Shown in pieces: positions 5,531 to 10,323 of a stretch of DNA of 10,323 nt. Source of the DNA: Streptosporangiaceae bacterium (GTDB lineage: Bacteria > Actinomycetota > Actinomycetes > Streptosporangiales > Streptosporangiaceae). The notes below the pieces were generated by a model. That model did no database searches, was not told where the DNA came from, and saw only the letters and a program-made list of their open reading frames with translations. The stretch covers positions 1 through 10,323 of the forward strand of contig JASHTT010000436.1 in NCBI GenBank assembly GCA_030040415.1, written 5' to 3'. Every line of letters starts with the position of its first letter. Positions within the stretch are counted from its first letter, which is position 1. Position numbers and translations under genes: made by a program.

Positions 5531-6355
5531 TCAGCGCACGCCCAGGCTCGGCTTGGCCGCCGCCTCGAACAGGCGGAACGGCAGCAATCGCTTGGCCGCC
5601 ACGCCCGCGCGCTCGGCTACCTTGCCGGCCGACACCCTCCTCGGCGGCCTCGCTGACTCGAGCACCCGCTGGACCGTCGCGGCGACCTGGCTGGCCGGCG
5701 CGCCGTTTGCCTCATCGCGCGCCATGACCGCCACTGCCTTCGTCATCGCCTCCGCGTAAACGCCGTCGGAGTCGCCGTCGGTGCAGATCCGCCGGCTCGA
5801 GGTGAAGTCCGTCGCGATGTTGCCGGGCTGCACCAGCGTGACGTGGATACCGAACGAGGCGACCTCGTAGGCCAGCGCCTCGCCGAAGCCCTCGAGCGCG
5901 AACTTGCTCGCGGTGTAGTACGCCTGGAACGGAATGCCGATGACACCGGCAAGCGAGCTGATCAGCACGATGCGGCCGCTGCGCTGGGCGCGCATCTGCG
6001 GCAGTACTGCCTGCACACATCGCACGCAGCCCCAGAAGTTCGTCTCGAACTGCGCCTGCGCGGCCTGGAGGCTGGTGAACTCGGCTGCACCGGCGACTCC
6101 CCAGCCTGCGGCGGCGACGAGCGCGTCGATGCGCCCGTGCTCAGCGGCCACGGCGGACACGCCCGAGCGCACCGCGCTCTCATCGTCGACGTCCATCACC
6201 AGGCCTGACCAGCGAGCGCCGTGACCGGCCGGTCCGGTGCCGCGCCTGCTGGCGCCGGTCACGACCCAGCCGGCCGCGGCCAGCCTGTCCGCGCATGCCC
6301 GACCTATTCCAGCCGACGCCCCGGTGATGAGCGCGACTCTGCCTGCATCTGCCAT
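5531..6355 (-). CDS. Classical short-chain dehydrogenase/reductase (SDR), second copy
   Basis: This 274-residue SDR is unrelated in detail to the first one in the window. It has TGASAGIG (11-18), N106, catalytic S134 exactly 13 residues before Y147, and Y147-x3-K151. R37-R38 after the second beta strand point to NADP(H). The usual NNAG motif is AAAG here (81-84), losing both Asn residues, yet the catalytic tetrad is intact, so activity is still likely. The longer C-terminus (about 230-274) with a basic, Leu/Phe-rich end resembles 17-beta-hydroxysteroid- or retinol-type SDRs and may touch the membrane; the substrate is unknown. The ATG has AGAAAGG about 10 nt upstream. It diverges from the helicase gene over 109 bp and precedes the M50-type gene on the same strand. 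Confidence 0.94.
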   Translation of the reverse strand: MADAGRVALITGASAGIGRACADRLAAAGWVVTGASRRGTGPAGHGARWSGLVMDVDDESAVRSGVSAVAAEHGRIDALVAAAGWGVAGAAEFTSLQAAQAQFETNFWGCVRCVQAVLPQMRAQRSGRIVLISSLAGVIGIPFQAYYTASKFALEGFGEALAYEVASFGIHVTLVQPGNIATDFTSSRRICTDGDSDGVYAEAMTKAVAVMARDEANGAPASQVAATVQRVLESARPPRRVSAGKVAERAGVAAKRLLPFRLFEAAAKPSLGVR

Positions 6356-6450
6356 GACGTGACGGCCTTTCTTATCTGGTGCGGGGGCGTGTCGACGCCG
6401 AACCTGGCTGGCGGCTTTTCTGCGCGGGAACCGCTGTCAGTGGGCCTGGC

Positions 6451-6464
6451 TACATTCTGTGTTC
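6451..6464 (+). promoter_or_regulatory. Possible -10 box for a near-leaderless helicase mRNA
   Basis: TACATT (6451-6456) fits the TANNNT pattern and ends 8 nt before ATG 6465, so transcription would start at or next to the start codon. No ribosome binding site is visible, which agrees with a leaderless message as is common in actinobacteria. No convincing -35 box lies 16-18 bp upstream. Confidence 0.35.
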
Positions 6465-8510
6465 ATGATCGGGTCGGCGGGCCTCCTCGACGGGCTGAAC
6501 GACGAGCAACTGCTGGCGGTCAGGCATGTCGGCCCCCCGCTGCTGATCCTGGCCGGCGCCGGCACCGGCAAAACCGGCACCCTGGTCGCGCGGGCAGCGT
6601 GGCTGCGTGACTCGGGGATACAGCCGAGCCGGATCCTGCTGCTCACCTTCACCAGGCGTGCTGCGGACGACATGCTGGCCAGGGCACAGCCGCCAGGCGC
6701 CGCCGCCGCGGAGCGGATCTGTGGCGGCACGTTCCACGCCGTCGCGCACCGCATCATCAGGGCACACGCCGAGGCGTTCGCACTGCCACCGGAGTTCAGC
6801 GTCATCGACACCGCCGACGTCGCAGATGTTATGGACACGCTCCGAGACGCCAACGGCCTTGTCGGAACCGGCAGGCGCACGCCGCGCGCCGCCGCCTGCG
6901 CGGAGATCTACTCGCGGTGCGTCGCCACCAGCAGCCCGCTGGAGGAGGTGGTCGCGGCCGCCTATCCGTGGTGCGAGCCATTCACCGATCAGCTCGCCAG
7001 CCTGTTCGGCGATTTCCTGGGCTATAAGCGGCGGCACGGCCTCGTGGACTTCGACGACCTGCTGCTGCTGTGGCGGGCTGCGCTGGCCGATGACGCGGCA
7101 GGCGCTGCGCTGCGCGGCTTGTTCGACGCAGTGCTGGTCGACGAGTACCAGGACGTCAACGCGGTGCAGGCGGAGATCGTCAGGCTGCTGCGGCCCGGCG
7201 GCGCGGGCCTGACCTGCGTGGGCGACGACGCGCAGGCGATCTACGCGTTCCGCGGCGCGGGACCCGAGCACCTCAGGGCGCTGGCCGGCTGGTACCCGGA
7301 CCTGCAGATAGTGAGGCTGACCAGAAATTACCGGTCGCGTCGCCCGGTGCTGGTGCTGGCGAACGAGTTGCGGCCGCATTTCGACGGCATGGCGCTCTGC
7401 CTGTCGTCACAGCGCGGCGAAGGTCAGCTCCCGATGCTGATCCGCTGCCATGACGAGGCCACGCAGGCACGGGAGATCTGCGGCAGGGTGCTGGACGAGC
7501 ACGAAGCCGGGGTGCGGCTCAGCGAGCAGGCGGTGCTCGTCCGGGCCGCGCAGCACAGCGACCTGCTGGAGGTGGAGCTAGCCGCGCGCGGCATACCGTT
7601 CGTAAAGTACGGTGGCCTGCGGTTCACCGAGGCGGCGCATGTCAAGGACTTCATCGCCGCGGCCAGGATTGTCGCGAACCCGGCCGACGACCTGGCCTGG
7701 TTCCGGGTGCTGCGGCTGCACGAGGGTATCGGGCCCGTCCTTGCCAGGCGCGCGATCGACGGCCTGCGGCTCACGGAACCGCCGACCCCGTTCGCGCGCT
7801 GGCAAGAGGCCTGCCGCACGCTGCCGCAGCGTTGCGTCGCGGCGGTCAGCGATACGGTCCAGCGGCTCGCGTCGGCCGCGGGGCTTGAGCACACGAACGA
7901 CCGCGCCGGCGCCGTACTCGCGGCGCTCCGCGACCCGCTGCGGGCACGCTATCCCGACTCTGCAGCGCGCCTTGCGGACCTGGAACGGCTGGCCGACGCG
8001 GCTGCCGCAAGTCCGTCGCTGCACGAGGCGCTGGTGCAGCTCACGCTCGACCCCCCGGCCGCGGCGTCCGATCTGGCGGGCAGGCCGCGGCTGGACGAGG
8101 ATTTCCTCGTGATCTCTACCATGCACTCGGCCAAGGGCCTGGAATGGCCGGTCGTGCACGTGCCGCAGCTCGCCGACGGCGCGGTGCCGAGCGACATGGC
8201 GCTGGCCAGCGACAGCGGACTGGCCGAGGAACAACGGCTCTTCTACGTGGCGGTGACCAGGGCGCGTGACCGGTTGTACATGTACGCGCCGCTGCGTATG
8301 CACCACTACAGGACACCAAGTAGCGACAGGCACGGCTACGCGCAGTTGACGAGGTTCCTGACCCGGGCGGCCCTGAAGCACTGCGAGGTCATAGACGCAG
8401 AGCCGCCGCGGCCGTTGCTCGCGCCGCTGGCGCCGCTCGCGGCGGCCGTCGACAGCCAGCTCCGGTCGCTTTTCAGCGCGGCAGCCCCGCGGGGCCCGGA
8501 CACGGCCTGA
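6465..8510 (+). CDS. UvrD/PcrA-like superfamily 1A DNA helicase
   Basis: This 681-residue ATP-dependent 3'-5' DNA helicase has all core motifs in order: the Q-motif region LNDEQLLAV (11-19), Walker A GAGTGKT (31-37), motif Ia LLTFTRRAADDM, motif II DEYQD (226-230), motif III GDDAQAIYAFRGA (253-265), motif IV RNYRS (287-291), motif V TMHSAKGLEW (552-561) and motif VI YVAVTRARD (594-602). The 1B and 2B subdomains fit into the spaces between. It is a little shorter than UvrD or PcrA and has no HRDC domain or nuclease domain after motif VI, so it is neither UvrD2 nor an AdnAB/RecB type. UvrD-like enzymes act in excision repair, replication restart or removal of recombinases; the exact role here is open. 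ATG 6465 is preferred to GTG 6459. The gene diverges from the second SDR gene. Confidence 0.96.
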   Translation: MIGSAGLLDGLNDEQLLAVRHVGPPLLILAGAGTGKTGTLVARAAWLRDSGIQPSRILLLTFTRRAADDMLARAQPPGAAAAERICGGTFHAVAHRIIRAHAEAFALPPEFSVIDTADVADVMDTLRDANGLVGTGRRTPRAAACAEIYSRCVATSSPLEEVVAAAYPWCEPFTDQLASLFGDFLGYKRRHGLVDFDDLLLLWRAALADDAAGAALRGLFDAVLVDEYQDVNAVQAEIVRLLRPGGAGLTCVGDDAQAIYAFRGAGPEHLRALAGWYPDLQIVRLTRNYRSRRPVLVLANELRPHFDGMALCLSSQRGEGQLPMLIRCHDEATQAREICGRVLDEHEAGVRLSEQAVLVRAAQHSDLLEVELAARGIPFVKYGGLRFTEAAHVKDFIAAARIVANPADDLAWFRVLRLHEGIGPVLARRAIDGLRLTEPPTPFARWQEACRTLPQRCVAAVSDTVQRLASAAGLEHTNDRAGAVLAALRDPLRARYPDSAARLADLERLADAAAASPSLHEALVQLTLDPPAAASDLAGRPRLDEDFLVISTMHSAKGLEWPVVHVPQLADGAVPSDMALASDSGLAEEQRLFYVAVTRARDRLYMYAPLRMHHYRTPSSDRHGYAQLTRFLTRAALKHCEVIDAEPPRPLLAPLAPLAAAVDSQLRSLFSAAAPRGPDTA

Positions 8511-8513
8511 GGA

Positions 8514-8557
8514 TGACATCAACGTCAGCTTGGCACTAACCGGGGGTCTAGTATCTG
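8514..8557 (+). promoter_or_regulatory. Putative promoter of the lipoprotein-transporter operon
   Basis: TTGGCA (8530-8535) and TAGTAT (8549-8554) resemble sigma-70 boxes, but the spacing is only 13 bp; using TATCTG (8552-8557) as the -10 box gives 16 bp. Just upstream TGAC-atcaac-GTCA (8514-8527) is a short inverted repeat that could be an operator. The promoter would give a leader of about 55 nt before the lipoprotein ATG at 8616. Confidence 0.4.
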
Positions 8558-8579
8558 CGAGACAATCTTGGAGGCAGGA

Positions 8580-8594
8580 ATGTCCTCGGCTTAG
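8580..8594 (+). CDS. Tiny upstream reading frame, four codons
   Basis: ATG TCC TCG GCT TAG is preceded by a perfect GGAGG (8570-8574) at 5-nt spacing, a better ribosome binding site than that of the lipoprotein gene 21 nt further down. The peptide would be MSSA. It could load ribosomes and influence the next start, or be a chance match. Confidence 0.3.
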   Translation: MSSA

Positions 8595-8615
8595 CAAAAG
8601 TTAGGGGATAGCTGT

Positions 8616-9101
8616 ATGCAAGCTCATCGTTTCGCTGCGGCGACGGCCGCGGCGTTTGCCGCAGTTGCCCTCGTGGCTGGCTGCGGTTCTAGCACCACAA
8701 CCACGTCGAAGCCTGCGTCCTCACCGACCACGACGGCACCGGCTTCGGCCTCGGCCAGCACGATCACGAAGAACTGGGAGACCTTCTTCGACGGGTCAAC
8801 CCCGGTCAGCACCCGGGCAAGCCTCCTCGAGGACGGCTCGTCGTTCCCGTCGTCGTCGCTCGCACCGTCGGCAGTGTCCAAGGGCGCCTCGGCCAAGGTG
8901 CTGAGCGTTTCCGATATCACGTCAAGCACGGCAAAGGTCACCTACGATGTCCTGCTCGACGGCGCCGTGGCGCTCAAGAACGAGGTAGGGACCTCCGTGT
9001 ACCAAGACGGGACCTGGAAGGTGGGCGTCAGCAGCTTCTGCGGCTTGCTCACACTCGAGGTCGGGGCGTCGAAGGTCCCGTCCATCTGCAGGACTGCCTG
9101 A
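8616..9101 (+). CDS. Mtb12-like secreted lipoprotein
   Basis: This 161-residue exported protein has a signal peptide (hydrophobic about 7-21) ending in the lipobox VAGC, with C23 as the lipidated residue, so the mature protein should be anchored on the outer face of the membrane. A Ser/Thr/Pro/Ala-rich linker (24-50) follows, then a compact domain (about 51-150) with the pattern ITKNWETFFDGSTP, SAKVLSVSDI, VTYDVLLDG and GTWKVG-SSFCGLL seen in the mycobacterial low-molecular-weight antigen Mtb12 and its many actinobacterial relatives. C142 and C158 could form a disulfide. The function of this domain is not known. The ATG has AGGGGA 7 nt upstream. The MFS exporter gene starts 20 bp after its stop, so the two are probably one transcript, and the lipoprotein may act with the exporter (inference). 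Confidence 0.9.
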   Translation: MQAHRFAAATAAAFAAVALVAGCGSSTTTTSKPASSPTTTAPASASASTITKNWETFFDGSTPVSTRASLLEDGSSFPSSSLAPSAVSKGASAKVLSVSDITSSTAKVTYDVLLDGAVALKNEVGTSVYQDGTWKVGVSSFCGLLTLEVGASKVPSICRTA

Positions 9102-9121
9102 ACCCCTAGTTAGGTGGCGCC

Positions 9122-10323
9122 GTGGTCAGCTCGGTAGATGTCTCGGAGGGCCAGGAAGCCTCGGCCCGGTACGGCGGCAAGTCGCTCGCGCTTGCGATCT
9201 TGTGCACCGTACTTTTCCTGACTTTCCTCGACAACACCATCGTCAGCGTCGTGCTCGGCAACGTGCAGGTCGCGCTGCAGGCTGGGGTATCCCAGCTGCA
9301 GTGGGTGGTGGGCGCTTACGCGCTGACCTTCGCCGGGGCCATGCTGGCCTTCGGCATGATCGGCGACGAGTTCGGCCGCAAGAAGGTCATGATCATTGGC
9401 ATCGTGATCTTCATTGCCGGCTCGATAGTGTCGGCCGTCGCGCCCAATGCCGGCGTGCTGATCGCCGGGCGCGCCGTCATGGGCTTCGGGGCGGCGGCCT
9501 GCGAGCCGGGGACGCTGTCGATGATCCGCCACATCTACACCGACGAGCGGTCGAGGGCACGGGCACTAGGCGTCTGGACGGCAGTGTCCGGCCTCGCCCT
9601 CGCCCTCGGCCCGGTCGTCGGCGGGGCTCTGGTCGGCATCTGGAACTGGCGGGCGATCTTCTGGTTCAACGTCGTGTTCGGCCTGGTGGCGCTGGCGGGC
9701 GCGGCGCTGGTGCTGCCGGAGAACTCCGATCCCAACGCGCACCGGGTGGACACCGCCGGGACTCTGCTCGGCGCCGCCGCGATCACGTCGCTGGCGTTCG
9801 CAGTGATCAATGCGGAGAGCTCGGGATTCGGCTCGCCCGCCGTGATAGCCCTGCTGTGCCTGTGCGTCGCATCGGTGGCGGCGTTCATCTGGTGGCAGCG
9901 TCGGGCCGCATACCCCCTGCTCGACCTCAGGTTCCTGCGAGTGCCGCGGTTCTTCACCGCGAACCTTGTAGCGTTCTGTGCCTACTTCGCCACCTTTGCC
10001 GTGTTCTTCTTCACCGCGCTGTACCTGGAAGAGGTGGTCAGCGACACGGGCTACCAGATCGCGCTCATCTTCTTGCCGATGATGGCGTTCATGGTGGTGG
10101 CCTCCGTCCTGGCTGGCCGGTGGACGACGGCGGTCGGCCCGCAGTGGTCGATCCTGATCGGCTGCCTGCTGTTCGGCGCCGGGCTGCTGCTCACCTCGCT
10201 CACGCTGAACTCGCACCCGGCGTACTTCCCGCTCGCGGCGTCACTGTCGCTGGCTGGCATCGGCGTCGGCAGCACCGTGGTGCCCGCGACCTCGTCGGGG
10301 CTGACCGCGGTGCCAGCCGAGCG
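9122..10323 (+). CDS. DHA2-type MFS drug exporter, 3' end cut by window
   Basis: At least 400 codons are open to the right edge. The product is a major facilitator, proton-driven exporter of the 14-helix DHA2 (EmrB/QacA) group. Marks are LDNTIVSVVL in the first helix (D37), the loop-2/3 motif G-MIGDEFGRKK (78-88), and antiporter motif C GLALALGPVVGG (157-168) in the fifth helix. Many further hydrophobic helices follow, and the chain stops around the eleventh or twelfth. Related proteins are about 480-520 residues, so roughly 80-120 are missing. The start is a GTG with AGGTGG 4 nt upstream; TAG in frame at 9107 rules out a longer form. It follows the Mtb12-like lipoprotein gene by 20 bp. The substrate cannot be told from sequence, and no TetR- or MarR-type regulator gene is in view. 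Confidence 0.93.
   Translation, partial: MVSSVDVSEGQEASARYGGKSLALAILCTVLFLTFLDNTIVSVVLGNVQVALQAGVSQLQWVVGAYALTFAGAMLAFGMIGDEFGRKKVMIIGIVIFIAGSIVSAVAPNAGVLIAGRAVMGFGAAACEPGTLSMIRHIYTDERSRARALGVWTAVSGLALALGPVVGGALVGIWNWRAIFWFNVVFGLVALAGAALVLPENSDPNAHRVDTAGTLLGAAAITSLAFAVINAESSGFGSPAVIALLCLCVASVAAFIWWQRRAAYPLLDLRFLRVPRFFTANLVAFCAYFATFAVFFFTALYLEEVVSDTGYQIALIFLPMMAFMVVASVLAGRWTTAVGPQWSILIGCLLFGAGLLLTSLTLNSHPAYFPLAASLSLAGIGVGSTVVPATSSGLTAVPAE

Noticed and set aside
6450..7379. 309-codon minus-strand frame, and a similar one at 7578-8597
   Set aside because: Both are shadows of the helicase gene, whose motifs II, III, V and VI are read on the plus strand in these stretches.
9566..10216. 216-codon minus-strand frame under the exporter gene
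   Set aside because: The plus strand encodes a membrane transporter with motifs A and C; the minus product is a low-complexity, charged chain typical of antisense frames in high-GC DNA.
1..10323. A defence, mobile or biosynthetic system spanning the window
   Set aside because: No nuclease/toxin pair, transposase, integrase, phage or synthase gene is present, and the genes face in alternating directions with separate promoters and terminators.

Overview
The window is high-GC DNA with GTG starts, short intergenic gaps and several starts that lack a clear ribosome binding site. An Mtb12-like lipoprotein and the actinobacterial PrmC-related methyltransferase family are both present. Together these point to the chromosome of an actinomycete (Actinomycetota); I cannot place it further. 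I see no rRNA, tRNA, CRISPR array, transposase, integrase or phage gene.

Left part (1-2300): a probable gene start runs off the left edge on the minus strand. A classical short-chain dehydrogenase/reductase (SDR, 164-895, minus) follows, behind a regulatory-looking region with GTAAC-type inverted elements. On the other side of that region is an exported protein (1211-2239, plus) built of six repeats of about 49 residues, best read as a six-bladed beta-propeller closed by its own N-terminus. It ends at a strong hairpin terminator.

Middle (2300-5420): a small two-helix membrane protein (minus) has a good promoter and a leader with a UUCG hairpin. Divergent from it is a PrmC/HemK-related glutamine-N5 methyltransferase (plus). 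Its 3' end overlaps by 23 bp with a convergent Mug-type G:U/T mismatch DNA glycosylase (minus). The glycosylase gene and a minimal zincin-like metallopeptidase gene (plus) diverge from only 18 bp. The zincin and a membrane M50-type metallopeptidase gene (minus) converge on one perfect hairpin that contains the stop codon of the latter.

Right part (5531-10323): a second SDR (minus) precedes the M50-type gene on the same strand. Divergent from it is a complete UvrD/PcrA-like superfamily 1A helicase (plus), with all expected motifs. An Mtb12-like lipoprotein gene comes next, then a DHA2-type major facilitator (MFS) drug exporter gene 20 bp downstream, cut by the right edge. These last two probably form one transcript.

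This looks like ordinary core and accessory actinobacterial chromosome with two DNA-maintenance genes (glycosylase and helicase) that are not in one operon. I found no convincing new multi-gene system. The most interesting items are the closed propeller, the very tight glycosylase/zincin divergence with an added tripeptide-repeat N-terminus, and several small regulatory structures.
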